From: Streptomyces sp. NBC_00259
Lineage (GTDB): Bacteria > Actinomycetota > Actinomycetes > Streptomycetales > Streptomycetaceae
Assembly: GCF_036181745.1 (NCBI RefSeq)
Contig: NZ_CP108080.1
Span: 3,038,001-3,102,000, forward strand
Direction: 5' to 3'
Length of the DNA: 64,000 nt
A program made the translations under genes and the position numbers. The notes under the pieces are model-generated. The model was not told the DNA's origin. It did no database searches and was given only the letters and a program-made list of their open reading frames with translations. Below are positions 26,522 through 35,320 of the stretch, one piece after another (the first letter of the stretch is position 1; each line of letters starts with the position of its first letter).

Positions 26522-28261
26522 GTGGATGCGCAGAGCCGTGGGCAGGCGGACGACATCGATCCCGCCGACCAGTGGGTACTCAACCCGCAGACGGGCAATT
26601 ACGAGCTGCGACTGGACCGTTCCTCTCGGCAGTCGACCGGCTCCCGCTCCACCGGCGCCGCCTCCTCCAGAAGTACCGGCCGTCGGCGCGGTCCCTCTGG
26701 TGACGCGGCACCGGCGACGGACGTCCCGGAGCAGCGCGCGCGCCGCGCGGCACGGGCAGGCGGCGCGGCAGGCGGCGCGGGCGGCCGAGGCACGCCGCCC
26801 CCCACCGGTCCCGGCCGGCGCAAGCGCAAGCCGCAGAAGAGCCGCAAGAAGAAGGCGATGCTGTGGACCGGAGGCATCCTGGCCTGCGTCCTCGTCGTCG
26901 GCTCCGGTCTCGCCTACTACGTGTACGAGCGGCTCAACGGAAACCTCAACACGGTGGACGTCGGTGACGCGGGCTCCAAGGGCATCACGAAGGACGGGCC
27001 GGTCAACATCCTGCTACTGGGCACGGACAAGCGCACCGGCTCGGGCAACGAGGGCTACGGCGACAAGGGCAGCTCGGGCCACGCGGACACGACGTTCCTC
27101 TTCCATGTCTCCGAGGACCGGACCAACGCGACCGCGCTGAGCATCCCGCGCGACCTGATCACCGACATCCCCGACTGTCCCACGAAGAAGGCGGACGGCT
27201 CGACCGAGATAGTCAGGGGCTCGGACGGCGTCCGCTTCAACGAGAGCTTCGGTGTGGGCGGACGCGACCCGGGCTGCACGATGCGCACGATCAAGCAGAT
27301 CACCGGTGTGCCGGTCGACCACTTCATGATGGCCGACTTCAACGCGGTGAAGACCCTCTCGACCGCCGTCGGCGGCGTGGAGATCTGCCTGGCGAAGCCC
27401 ATCAAGGACAAGGAATCCAAGCTGGATCTGCCGGCCGGTCCGCAGAAGGTCGAGGGGGAGGACGCCCTCGCGTTCGTCCGCAACCGGCACGGCCTGGGCA
27501 ACGAGAGCGACCTGGACCGCATCAAGCAGCAGCAGCAGTTCATCGCGTCGATGATCCGGCAGATGAAGGAAGACACGCTGGGCAACCCGAAGAAGATGTT
27601 CGCGCTCGCGGACGCGGCGACCCAGGCGCTCACCGTCGACAGCGCGATCGGCGACATCCCGAAGCTGACGGCGCTCGCCGAGGAACTCGGGAAGATCGAC
27701 ATCAAGCACATCAGCTTCATGACGGTGCCGGTGGTCGACAACACCGACGGGGCGACCGTCATCCTGGACAAGGTCAAGGCCCCGCAGGTCTTCAGCATGA
27801 TCCAGAACGACGTCTCCTTCACCGAGGTGAAGAAGAAGGAGTCGGCGGCGAAGAGCAAGCAGGCCGCGCTGCTGAAGGGCCCGCGGGCCGACGCGTCCGA
27901 CGTCCGCGTCGACGTCTACAACGGCAGCGACACCCAGGGGGCCGCGCAGAAGACCCTCGACTGGCTGCAGAACAACCAGGGCGTGCTCAAGTCGACGAAC
28001 AAGAGCAACGCGCCCGAGAAGATCGCCACGACGACGCTGGAGTACGCACCGAACCAGGCCGACCAGGCACGCAAACTCGCGGACCTGATGGGTCTGCCCG
28101 CCGCGGCGCTCAAGCCCGGCACCGAGAACGCCGAGGGCACGCAAGCGATGGTGCTGACCCTCGGAGCCGACTTCAAGGGCGCGGGGGTGCCCATCACGGG
28201 CCCGGCGAAGGTGCCGGACGTGGACAAGGTGGAAGCCGACAAGCAGGTGTGCGCCAAGTGA
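26522..28261 (+). CDS. LCP family protein with LytR_C domain (second of five)
   Basis: 579 residues. A long cytoplasmic N-terminus rich in Arg, Ser and Gly (1-111), one membrane helix (about 112-135), an LCP domain (about 155-350: NILLLGTDKRTG, SIPRDLITDIP, FNESFGVGG, LAFVRNRHGLGNESDLDRIKQQQQF) and a LytR_C domain near the end (about 458-560: VRVDVYNGSDTQGAAQKTLDWL). Predicted glycopolymer-peptidoglycan transferase. It starts with GTG 26522, within a stretch beginning DAQSRGQADDIDPADQWVLNP that recurs in actinomycete LCP proteins. A small hairpin (28262-28277) follows. Confidence 0.9.
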   Translation: MDAQSRGQADDIDPADQWVLNPQTGNYELRLDRSSRQSTGSRSTGAASSRSTGRRRGPSGDAAPATDVPEQRARRAARAGGAAGGAGGRGTPPPTGPGRRKRKPQKSRKKKAMLWTGGILACVLVVGSGLAYYVYERLNGNLNTVDVGDAGSKGITKDGPVNILLLGTDKRTGSGNEGYGDKGSSGHADTTFLFHVSEDRTNATALSIPRDLITDIPDCPTKKADGSTEIVRGSDGVRFNESFGVGGRDPGCTMRTIKQITGVPVDHFMMADFNAVKTLSTAVGGVEICLAKPIKDKESKLDLPAGPQKVEGEDALAFVRNRHGLGNESDLDRIKQQQQFIASMIRQMKEDTLGNPKKMFALADAATQALTVDSAIGDIPKLTALAEELGKIDIKHISFMTVPVVDNTDGATVILDKVKAPQVFSMIQNDVSFTEVKKKESAAKSKQAALLKGPRADASDVRVDVYNGSDTQGAAQKTLDWLQNNQGVLKSTNKSNAPEKIATTTLEYAPNQADQARKLADLMGLPAAALKPGTENAEGTQAMVLTLGADFKGAGVPITGPAKVPDVDKVEADKQVCAK

Positions 28262-28311
28262 CCCCGGTTCACCGGGGCATGTGGCGCGCCTGAACGACAG
28301 GGGGACCTGGG

Positions 28312-30015
28312 GTGGGACAGAGCAGCGTGCAAGGGGAGGGGACGCGGCGACGCGTCCGGCACGCCGGCGAACGGGGCTGGGACGACAGCCTCTACGAGGA
28401 GAAGCCGCTGGGCAAGGGGGCCACGGGCGGCGGCGACGCGGACGGTACACCGCCGGCCGGTCTGACGCCGGGCGGCGGAAGCGGTGGAGGCGACGGCCGA
28501 CGCCGGCGCGGCGCCCGCCGCGAGGCAGGCAGACGTGGCAAACGCCGGATACTGCGCTGGGTCGCCTCCGTGCTGTCGCTGCTGATACTCGGCACGGCCG
28601 CCGCCGGATACCTCTACTACGAGCACCTCAACAACAACATCCGCAAGGGCGAACGCAGCGCCGGTGACAGCAAGGCGCAGAAGCCGGAGCCGAACGCCGC
28701 GGGACAGACACCGCTGAACGTCCTGCTGATCGGCTCCGACAGCCGCAGCTCCAAGGCGAACCAGCAGCTCGGCGGGTCCAGGGACAAGGCCGACGCCCCT
28801 CCGCTCGCCGACGTGCAGATGCTGCTGCACGTCTCCGCCGACCGGAAGAACGCCTCGGTCGTGTCGATCCCGCGCGACACCCGGGTCCAGGTGCCCGAGT
28901 GCGTGGATCCCGCCACCAAGAAGACGTACAAGGCGACCAGGACGCTGATCAACGAGACCCTGGCGCGGGGTGGTCCCGGCTGCACCCTGCTCACCTGGGA
29001 GAGCCTCACCGGGGTCTACATCGACCACTGGATGACGGTCGACTTCGCCGGTGTGGTGGCCATGTCCGACGCGGTCGGCGGCGCCGACGTGTGCGTCGAG
29101 CAGAACGTCTGGGACAGGCCCACGGCGATGGTGAAGGGCGGCTCCGGCCTCAAGCTGAAGGCGGGCCCGCAGACCGTCGAGGGCGAGCAGGCCCTGCAGT
29201 GGCTGCGCACCCGGCACGCCTTCTACAACGACATGGGCCGGTCCAAGGCCCAGCACATGTACATGAACTCGGTGATCCGCAAGCTGAAGAAGCAGAACGC
29301 GTTCACCGACACCGGGCAGCTCATGGACCTCGCGGAGACGGCCACCAAGTCGCTCCAGGTCTCCGAGGAGATCGGCACGGTCAAGAAGCTGTTCGACCTG
29401 GGCATGCAGCTCAAGGACGTACCGATGGAGCGCATCGAGATGCTGACGATGCCGTGGATCCAGGACCCGTACGACCAGAACCGGGTGCTGCCCGCCCCCG
29501 AGAAGGCGGACAACGTGTGGCGCATGGTCCGCGACGACATCCCGCTGGACGGCAAGGGCCCCACCTCCAAGCCGAAGCCCGCCGCGGCTCCCAAGGATCC
29601 CGCGGCCCCGGCCGCCGAGATCGGGGTGCTGGTGCAGAACGGCACCCACACCGCCCAGGAGGGATCGGTGCGGGGCCGCGCGACCGATGTCGCGGGCGTG
29701 CTGAAGGACAAGGGCTACGCCCGGGCCTCCCAGGACAGCACGAGCAACCCGATGGCGAAGACGGTCGTCCGCTACCCCAGTGCCGAGCTGGAGGGGGACG
29801 CTTACGCGGTCGCCAAGTCGCTGGGAATCCCGGCGGGTTCGGTGAAGAAGTCCACGGACGTGTCGGGCGTGACCGTCGTCGTGGGTGCCGACTGGCGCAC
29901 CGGTGACACCTTCCCGAAGTCGGCGGCGCCGACGCTGTCCAGGGAGGACACCGACGCGCTCAACGGTGCGAACGAGACGGAATGCATGGACGTCTACGCG
30001 CCCTACCGCTGGTAG
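28312..30015 (+). CDS. LCP family protein with LytR_C domain (third of five)
   Basis: 567 residues: a Gly/Arg-rich cytoplasmic head, a membrane helix at about 80-103, an LCP domain (about 140-330: NVLLIGSDSRSS, SIPRDTRVQVP, INETLARGG, WLRTRHAFYNDMGRSKAQHMYMN) and a LytR_C domain (about 440-545, IGVLVQNGTHTAQEGSVRGRA). GTG start 28312 after AGGGGGACC. It lies only 50 bp behind the second LCP gene across a small hairpin, so partial read-through is plausible. It is ended by the very strong hairpin at 30025-30070. Confidence 0.9.
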   Translation: MGQSSVQGEGTRRRVRHAGERGWDDSLYEEKPLGKGATGGGDADGTPPAGLTPGGGSGGGDGRRRRGARREAGRRGKRRILRWVASVLSLLILGTAAAGYLYYEHLNNNIRKGERSAGDSKAQKPEPNAAGQTPLNVLLIGSDSRSSKANQQLGGSRDKADAPPLADVQMLLHVSADRKNASVVSIPRDTRVQVPECVDPATKKTYKATRTLINETLARGGPGCTLLTWESLTGVYIDHWMTVDFAGVVAMSDAVGGADVCVEQNVWDRPTAMVKGGSGLKLKAGPQTVEGEQALQWLRTRHAFYNDMGRSKAQHMYMNSVIRKLKKQNAFTDTGQLMDLAETATKSLQVSEEIGTVKKLFDLGMQLKDVPMERIEMLTMPWIQDPYDQNRVLPAPEKADNVWRMVRDDIPLDGKGPTSKPKPAAAPKDPAAPAAEIGVLVQNGTHTAQEGSVRGRATDVAGVLKDKGYARASQDSTSNPMAKTVVRYPSAELEGDAYAVAKSLGIPAGSVKKSTDVSGVTVVVGADWRTGDTFPKSAAPTLSREDTDALNGANETECMDVYAPYRW

Positions 30016-30024
30016 GGACCGAAG

Positions 30025-30070
30025 CGAAGCGGCCGGGCCGTTCCCCGAGGGGAACGGCCCGGCCGCTTCG
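30025..30070. terminator. Very strong bidirectional terminator
   Basis: A perfect inverted repeat: CGAAGCGGCCGGGCCGTTCC CC at 30025-30046 against its complement at 30049-30070, only two bases apart. It separates the third LCP gene from the convergent glycosyltransferase. Confidence 0.92.
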
Positions 30071-30111
30071 TCGCTGTTCGGGGCGCGGTCAGGGCCGCGC
30101 CGACGCCGTCG

Positions 30112-31134
30112 TCAGGCCTGGGTGGAGGCCATGACCGCCGGGCGGCGGCTCGCGATGACCTTCTGCGCCAGCGAGCGGGGGCTCGTCAGGAAGCCGAAGC
30201 CCCACGACATGTGCATCGTGGCCAGCGCCACCGGGATCTGGAGGCGGGCCTTCAGCGACAGGCCCTTGCCCGCGGGGACCGAGCCCGCGGCGATCGCCGC
30301 GAGATAGCCGGCCGGGATCACGAAGCCGAGCGGATGGACCGCCGCGCCCACCACCAGGCCCGCGGCGATCGCACAGACGGCGGTCGGCGGGGCGAGGTAG
30401 CGCAGGTTGATCGAACCGGAGTGGTAGCGGGCGACGACGTGACGCCAGCGGCCGTAGTCCTTGTACTGCTTGGCGAGCGCCCGGACCGAGGGCCGCGGCC
30501 GGTACTGGACCTTCAGCTCCGGTGAGAACCAGATCAGTCCCCCGGCTTCACGGATCCGGAAGTTCAGCTCCCAGTCCTGGGCACGGATGAACTCCTCGTT
30601 GTAGCCGCCCTGCTGCTCCAGCGCCTCACGGCGGAAGACGCCCAGGTACACGGTGTCCGCGGGGCCCGCCTCGCCGCCGGTGTGGAAGGCGGCGTTGCCG
30701 ACTCCTATCCGCGACGTCATCGCGGCGGCGACGGCGTGCTCCCAGTCGTTCTCGCCCTCGGCGTGCATGATGCCGCCGACGTTCTGCGCGCCGGTCTCCT
30801 CCAGGAGGCGGACGGCGGTCGCGATGTAGTTCGGCGAGAGCATGCCGTGGCCGTCGACCCGGACGACGATCGGGTGGCGGGACGCCTTGATCGCGGCGTT
30901 GAGCGCCGCCGGCGTGCGCCCGGTGGGGTTGGGCACCGTGTGCACCCGGGGGTCTTCCCGTACCAGCTCGGCGGCGATCTCGTCGGTACGGTCCGAGGAC
31001 GGGCCGAGCGCGATCACCACCTCCATCTCGCCCGCGTACTCCTGCTCCAGGATGTGGCGGACGGAGTCGCGCAGATGCCGCTCCTCATCGAGGACCGGCA
31101 TGATCACGGAGACGGCGGGCGGGGCGGCGGGCAT
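30112..31134 (-). CDS. Family 2 glycosyltransferase with C-terminal membrane helices
   Basis: 340 residues. The GT2 domain (about 7-235) starts VSVIMPVLDEERHLRDSVRHILEQEYAGEMEVVIALGPSSDRT; RVDGHGML near 92 is the DxD-like site, and AQDWELNFRIREAGGLIWF is the acceptor-side motif. Two or three membrane helices (about 250-300) hold it at the membrane, typical of succinoglycan/exopolysaccharide glycosyltransferases. The start is ATG 31134 after AAGGAAG. It lies between LCP genes on the opposite strand, consistent with making a polymer that LCP enzymes attach, though that link is inference. Confidence 0.9.
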   Translation of the reverse strand: MPAAPPAVSVIMPVLDEERHLRDSVRHILEQEYAGEMEVVIALGPSSDRTDEIAAELVREDPRVHTVPNPTGRTPAALNAAIKASRHPIVVRVDGHGMLSPNYIATAVRLLEETGAQNVGGIMHAEGENDWEHAVAAAMTSRIGVGNAAFHTGGEAGPADTVYLGVFRREALEQQGGYNEEFIRAQDWELNFRIREAGGLIWFSPELKVQYRPRPSVRALAKQYKDYGRWRHVVARYHSGSINLRYLAPPTAVCAIAAGLVVGAAVHPLGFVIPAGYLAAIAAGSVPAGKGLSLKARLQIPVALATMHMSWGFGFLTSPRSLAQKVIASRRPAVMASTQA

Positions 31135-31303
31135 CGGCTTCCTTCGGTCCGGGGGCGGGCCCCGGGAGACGGCGGCATCGCCCGCCACGTTACCGCGAAC
31201 GGGGGACACCCATGCGCGCCTGCCCGCGCCTCCCGCTGCCGCAGATCGTATGGGCCTACGGTTCACAGGATCACCGGTCTGCTGCCCCGCGGAGGTGCCC
31301 CTC

Positions 31304-32866
31304 GTGCCCACACCGCCCCGCTCGCCCCGTCCGCGAACGGCGGCGGCCCGCCCGAGGCCGGTCCCGAGGCCGACGGCGGGCCGCCCCCGGCCGGCGGCGC
31401 AACGTCAGGGGCCGGCGGCGAACCGCCGGGGATCCGGCGGCCGGCCTCCGCGGCCGCGCGACGCACGGCAGGGCGAGCGGCCCCGCTGGGGTATGAGGAT
31501 GGTCACGACGCTGTCGGTGCTGGTGCTGGGCATCGGTGGGATCGGTCACGCGCTGGTGACGGGGCTGGACAGCGGGATCGGCCGGATCGACCCGTTCAAG
31601 GACATGAAGAACCGGCCGGAGTCGGGCCACGGGACGAACATCCTGCTCGTCGGCACCGACGGCCGGGACAGGATCACCAAGCAGGAACGCCACAAGTACC
31701 GGCTCGGCGGCGCACCCTGCCGCTGCACCGACACGATCATGCTGGTGCACATCTCGGCGGACCGGGAGCGGGCGAGCATCGTGAGCCTGCCCCGGGACTC
31801 GTACGCGGAGATCCCCGCCCACACCGACATGACCAGCGGGCTGAAGCACGGCCGGCACGCGGTGAAGCTGAACGCGGCGTACGCGGAGGGCGGTCCGGCG
31901 CTGACCGTGCGGACCGTCGAGGACCTGACGAAGGTGAAGGTCGACCACTACCTGGAGGTCGACTTCACCAGCTTCATGAAGACGGTGGACGCGGTCGGCG
32001 GGGTGGAGATCTGCACGGCCCGGCCGATGAAGGACACCCACTCGGGTCTCGACCTGCCGGCGGGCACCCACCGGCTGGACGGCGGGAAGGCGCTGCAGTA
32101 CGTGCGCGCCCGCCATGTCGACGGGGCGGCCGACCTGGGGCGGATGCAGCGCCAGCAGCGCTTCATGGCGGCGCTCGTCGAGCAGGCGACGGGCAGCGGG
32201 GTGCTGCTGAACCCGGTGAAGCTGCGCCAGGTCAGCACCACGGCGCTCAATTCCGTCCGGGCCGACAAGGGCTTCGGCACCGACCAGATGCTGACGCTCG
32301 GGAGGACGATGCGCGGCTTCGGCCCGGCATCGACCGAGTTCACGTCCGTGCCCGTAAAGGACCCGAGCTTCCCGGTGCGGGGCGTGGGCTCGACGGTGAA
32401 GTGGGACACGGCGAAGGCGGACCGGCTCTTCCGGGCGCTGCGCGAGGACAAGCCGCTGACGCCGCAGGGTGTGGAGAAGGCGCCGTCGAAGGCGAAGGTC
32501 GTCGACGTGGCGCCGAAGCAGATCCGGGTGCAGGTCTACAACGGGACGCAGTTGGACGGCCTCGGCTCGCGGGTGGACAACGCCCTGAAGGCGACCGGCT
32601 TCGACACGACCCGGGCCCCGCGGAACGCCGCCCACCGCAATGTGAAGCGCACCTTCATCTCGTACGACCCGCGCTGGGACCGCTCGGCGAGGTCCCTGGC
32701 CGTGGCGCTGCCGGGCGCCGAACTCCGCCCGGTGCCGGGCCAGGGCCCGACGCTGAAGGTCACGGCGGGCTCCGGCTACACCTCGGTGACCCCGGTCCGC
32801 GCGGAGACCCCGCGCGCACGGGGCGCGTTCGAGGCGGTCACGGGCGACGAGGTGCTCTGCCGCTGA
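31304..32866 (+). CDS. LCP family protein with LytR_C domain (fourth of five)
   Basis: 520 residues from GTG 31304, which has GGAGG 8 nt upstream; an ATG near 31492 just before the membrane helix is an alternative. It has a Pro/Arg-rich head (1-62), a membrane helix (about 64-85), an LCP domain (about 105-300: NILLVGTDGRDR, SLPRDSYAEIP, LNAAYAEGG, LQYVRARHVDGAADLGRMQRQQRF) and LytR_C (about 405-495: IRVQVYNGTQLDGLGSRVDNAL). An insert with CRC between helix and core (APCRCTDTIM) is unlike its neighbours. Predicted glycopolymer transferase. Confidence 0.88.
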   Translation: MPTPPRSPRPRTAAARPRPVPRPTAGRPRPAAQRQGPAANRRGSGGRPPRPRDARQGERPRWGMRMVTTLSVLVLGIGGIGHALVTGLDSGIGRIDPFKDMKNRPESGHGTNILLVGTDGRDRITKQERHKYRLGGAPCRCTDTIMLVHISADRERASIVSLPRDSYAEIPAHTDMTSGLKHGRHAVKLNAAYAEGGPALTVRTVEDLTKVKVDHYLEVDFTSFMKTVDAVGGVEICTARPMKDTHSGLDLPAGTHRLDGGKALQYVRARHVDGAADLGRMQRQQRFMAALVEQATGSGVLLNPVKLRQVSTTALNSVRADKGFGTDQMLTLGRTMRGFGPASTEFTSVPVKDPSFPVRGVGSTVKWDTAKADRLFRALREDKPLTPQGVEKAPSKAKVVDVAPKQIRVQVYNGTQLDGLGSRVDNALKATGFDTTRAPRNAAHRNVKRTFISYDPRWDRSARSLAVALPGAELRPVPGQGPTLKVTAGSGYTSVTPVRAETPRARGAFEAVTGDEVLCR

Positions 32867-32875
32867 CGCGCGGAC

Positions 32876-32915
32876 GAGGGAGAGGGAGAGGGAGAGGGAG
32901 AGGGAGAGGGAGAGG
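32876..32915. repeat. Hexanucleotide repeat (GAGGGA)6.5
   Basis: A perfect purine-only microsatellite of period 6, lying 10 bp after the fourth LCP stop and ending at the stop of the convergent thioesterase gene. Confidence 0.95.
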
Positions 32916-32917
32916 CG

Positions 32918-33466
32918 TCAGTCCTCGTAGCCCTCCGCCGCGCGGCGCTCGCGCAGCTCCTTGATCGCGCGGCGCCGGGCCAGCCGGTGGGTGCGGCGGA
33001 TCTGCGCCTCCTGGTAGCGGCGCTTGTCCTTCTCCGTCTCCGGGACCACTTGCGGGACGGGCCGCGGCTTCCCGTCCGCGTCGACCGCCGCGAAGACCAG
33101 ATACGCGGAGCCGACCTGCGTCGCGGGCGTCGACTCGTTCCAGCGTTCGGCCAGCACCCGTACGCCGACCTCCATGGAGGACCGGCCGGTCCAGTTCACC
33201 TGGGCCTTCACATGGACCAGGTCACCGACCCTGACGGGCTCCAGGAAGACCATCTCGTCCATGGAGGCGGTCACGGCCGGTCCGCCGGAGTGCCGGCCGG
33301 CCACCGCGCCCGCCGCGTCGTCCACCAGTTTCATGATCACGCCGCCGTGCACCGTCCCGAGGAGGTTGGTGTCGCTGTGGGTCATGATGTGGCTGAGGGT
33401 GGTACGCGAAGCCGATGTGGGCTTTCCCGGAATATCGCCCTCCGGGTGCTGGGCCTGGTCTGTCAT
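32918..33466 (-). CDS. Acyl-CoA thioesterase, hotdog fold
   Basis: Cytoplasmic thioesterase that hydrolyses acyl-CoA to free acid and CoA; the chain length preferred cannot be read. 182 residues from ATG 33466 (a GTG at 33475 would add three). The hotdog domain (about 20-140) has the family motif TVHGGVIMKLVDDAAG (H40, catalytic-site D49), then VTASMDEMVFLEPVRVGDLV. The C-terminal 45 residues are very basic and helical (RRTHRLARRRAIKELRERR), an addition seen in actinobacterial members. It is convergent with the fourth LCP gene. Confidence 0.9.
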   Translation of the reverse strand: MTDQAQHPEGDIPGKPTSASRTTLSHIMTHSDTNLLGTVHGGVIMKLVDDAAGAVAGRHSGGPAVTASMDEMVFLEPVRVGDLVHVKAQVNWTGRSSMEVGVRVLAERWNESTPATQVGSAYLVFAAVDADGKPRPVPQVVPETEKDKRRYQEAQIRRTHRLARRRAIKELRERRAAEGYED

Positions 33467-33585
33467 GCCCTCCACCCTATGCGGGGACCTGGACGGCGAT
33501 GCATTGCATCAGGTTCGCAACAGCCCCGGTGCGATTCGTCACCCGCCCTGTCAGCCGCTCGGTCCGGGCCTGCACACTGTTCCGC

Positions 33586-34821
33586 ATGAATGATTGGCCC
33601 GATGGATACGGACGCGGCGGCCGGGGCTCCGAGCCCGAGGGCGCACGCGTGATGCGTCATGTGCAGCGACGAGCCGTCCCACAGCAGCCGTCGCAGGGGT
33701 ACGACGAGTACGGCACCCCGTACGACAGCGGCTACAACACGGGCCAGGTCTACGGTTCGCCGTCCGGCGGCGGTCACGGTGGCCAGGGCGGTCACGGTGG
33801 CCCCGGCGGGTACGGTGAGCCGCCCACGTACGGCCGTCCGGCGCCCGACTGGCGACGCCGTCTCAAGGTCGGCTCGATCGTCGTGGTCGTCGCGGTGCTC
33901 GGCGTCTCCATAGGCACGTACTTCTGGGCCGACTCCAAGATGCGCCGTGAGGTCGACCTCGCCAAGGTCATAGACCGGCCCGAAGAGGGCGACTGCACGA
34001 CCTACCTGATCGTCGGCTCGGACAGCCGTGAAGGCATGACCGCCGAGGAGAAGAAGAAGCTCCACACCGGCTCGGCCGACGGCAAGCGCACCGACTCGAT
34101 GATGATCCTCGCCGCCTGTGGCAGCGGGAACACCATGATCTCGCTCCCCCGCGACTCGGACGTGGAGATACCGTCCTTCGTGGGCTCGGAGTCCGGCAAG
34201 ACCTTCCCGGCCGAGGGCCGCCGGGTCAAGCTCAACGCGGCGTACGCGGAGGACGGCCCCGAACTGCTGGTCCGTACCGTCGAGCACAACACCGGCCTGC
34301 GGATCGACCACTACGCGGAGATCGGCTTCGCCGGCTTCGCCGGCATCGTGGACTCCCTCGGCGGTGTCGAGATGGACATCCCGAAGGCCTTCAAGGACAA
34401 GAAGTCCGGCGCCGACTTCCAGGCCGGCAAGCAGACCCTGAACGGCGAGCAGGCTCTCGCCTTCGTCCGCACCCGCTACGCCTTCGCGGGAAGCGACCTG
34501 GACCGTACGAAGAACCAGCAGAAGTTCCTCGCGGCCCTCGCCAACCAGGCCGCCACCCCCGGCACGATCCTCAACCCGTTCAAGCTCTACCCGACACTCG
34601 GCTCGGGCCTGGACACCCTGATCGTCGACAAGGACATGTCGCTGTTCGACCTGGGTGAGATGTTCTTCGCGATGAAGGGCATCAGCGGCGGCGACGGCAC
34701 GTCGATGAACATGCCGATCTCCGGCAGCCGCGGCGGAAACCTGGTCTGGGACAAGGAGAAGGTCCGCCAACTGGTGAACCAGATCCAGAACGACGAGAAG
34801 GTCACCGTCACCGGGAACTGA
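33586..34821 (+). CDS. LCP family protein (fifth of five)
   Basis: 411 residues from ATG 33586; no strong ribosome site is seen, and the open frame extends upstream into the thioesterase shadow. A Gly/Tyr/Gln-rich head (about 30-85) precedes a membrane helix (95-113) and an LCP domain (about 140-330: TYLIVGSDSREG, SLPRDSDVEIP, LNAAYAEDG, LAFVRTRYAFAGSDLDRTKNQQKFL). There is no LytR_C domain. Predicted glycopolymer-peptidoglycan ligase. Confidence 0.88.
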   Translation: MNDWPDGYGRGGRGSEPEGARVMRHVQRRAVPQQPSQGYDEYGTPYDSGYNTGQVYGSPSGGGHGGQGGHGGPGGYGEPPTYGRPAPDWRRRLKVGSIVVVVAVLGVSIGTYFWADSKMRREVDLAKVIDRPEEGDCTTYLIVGSDSREGMTAEEKKKLHTGSADGKRTDSMMILAACGSGNTMISLPRDSDVEIPSFVGSESGKTFPAEGRRVKLNAAYAEDGPELLVRTVEHNTGLRIDHYAEIGFAGFAGIVDSLGGVEMDIPKAFKDKKSGADFQAGKQTLNGEQALAFVRTRYAFAGSDLDRTKNQQKFLAALANQAATPGTILNPFKLYPTLGSGLDTLIVDKDMSLFDLGEMFFAMKGISGGDGTSMNMPISGSRGGNLVWDKEKVRQLVNQIQNDEKVTVTGN

Positions 34822-34919
34822 CCGCCGCTGCCGGCCACCACCGTCCGCCACCCGCCCGCCTCGCGGCCCTGCCACACCCGCCCTACCCTGCCAAGTACGG
34901 CGATCATGGGAGGCGGGCG

Positions 34920-35246
34920 GTGAGCGCGATGGCGGACGCGGCGGACGGCAGCCGGTACTGGGCCTCGGGCAACTGGCGGGTGGCCGAGGGGAACGCCGAC
35001 GAGTTCCTGGAGCGCTGGACGGAGTTCCTGACCTGGACCAAGGAGTCGGTCGACGGCTTCCTCTGGGCGAGGCTCATCCGCGACCGCCACGAGCCCACCC
35101 ACTTCGTCTCGTTCTCCTCCTGGCGCGACCTCGACTCCCTCAAGTCCTGGCGGAGCCACCCGGAGTTCGAAAGCCTCTTCGCCGCCTGCCGCGCCCTCTG
35201 CACCGACTCGACCACGGGAAGCTTCGAACTGGCCCGCGCGGTCTGA
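34920..35246 (+). CDS. Antibiotic biosynthesis monooxygenase-like protein
   Basis: 108 residues with one ABM (dimeric alpha/beta barrel) domain: YWASGNWRVAEGNADEFLERWTEFLTWTKES at the start and THFVSFSSWRDLDSLKSWRSHPEF in the middle. Members include quinone-forming monooxygenases and haem-degrading enzymes, but many are of unknown function, so the name is only a fold label. It starts with GTG 34920 after GGAGG and ends in a shared terminator with the acyl-CoA dehydrogenase. Confidence 0.82.
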   Translation: MSAMADAADGSRYWASGNWRVAEGNADEFLERWTEFLTWTKESVDGFLWARLIRDRHEPTHFVSFSSWRDLDSLKSWRSHPEFESLFAACRALCTDSTTGSFELARAV

Positions 35247-35270
35247 CGCGATGGCCCGGGCCGGTAACGG

Positions 35271-35303
35271 CACGAGGCACCCCGCTCAGCGGGGTGCCTC
35301 GTG
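35271..35303. terminator. Bidirectional terminator
   Basis: A perfect 15-bp stem (CACGAGGCACCCCGC and complement) with a TCA loop lies between the ABM-like gene and the convergent acyl-CoA dehydrogenase. Confidence 0.9.
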
Positions 35304-35320
35304 TCGCGGTACCGGGGGGC

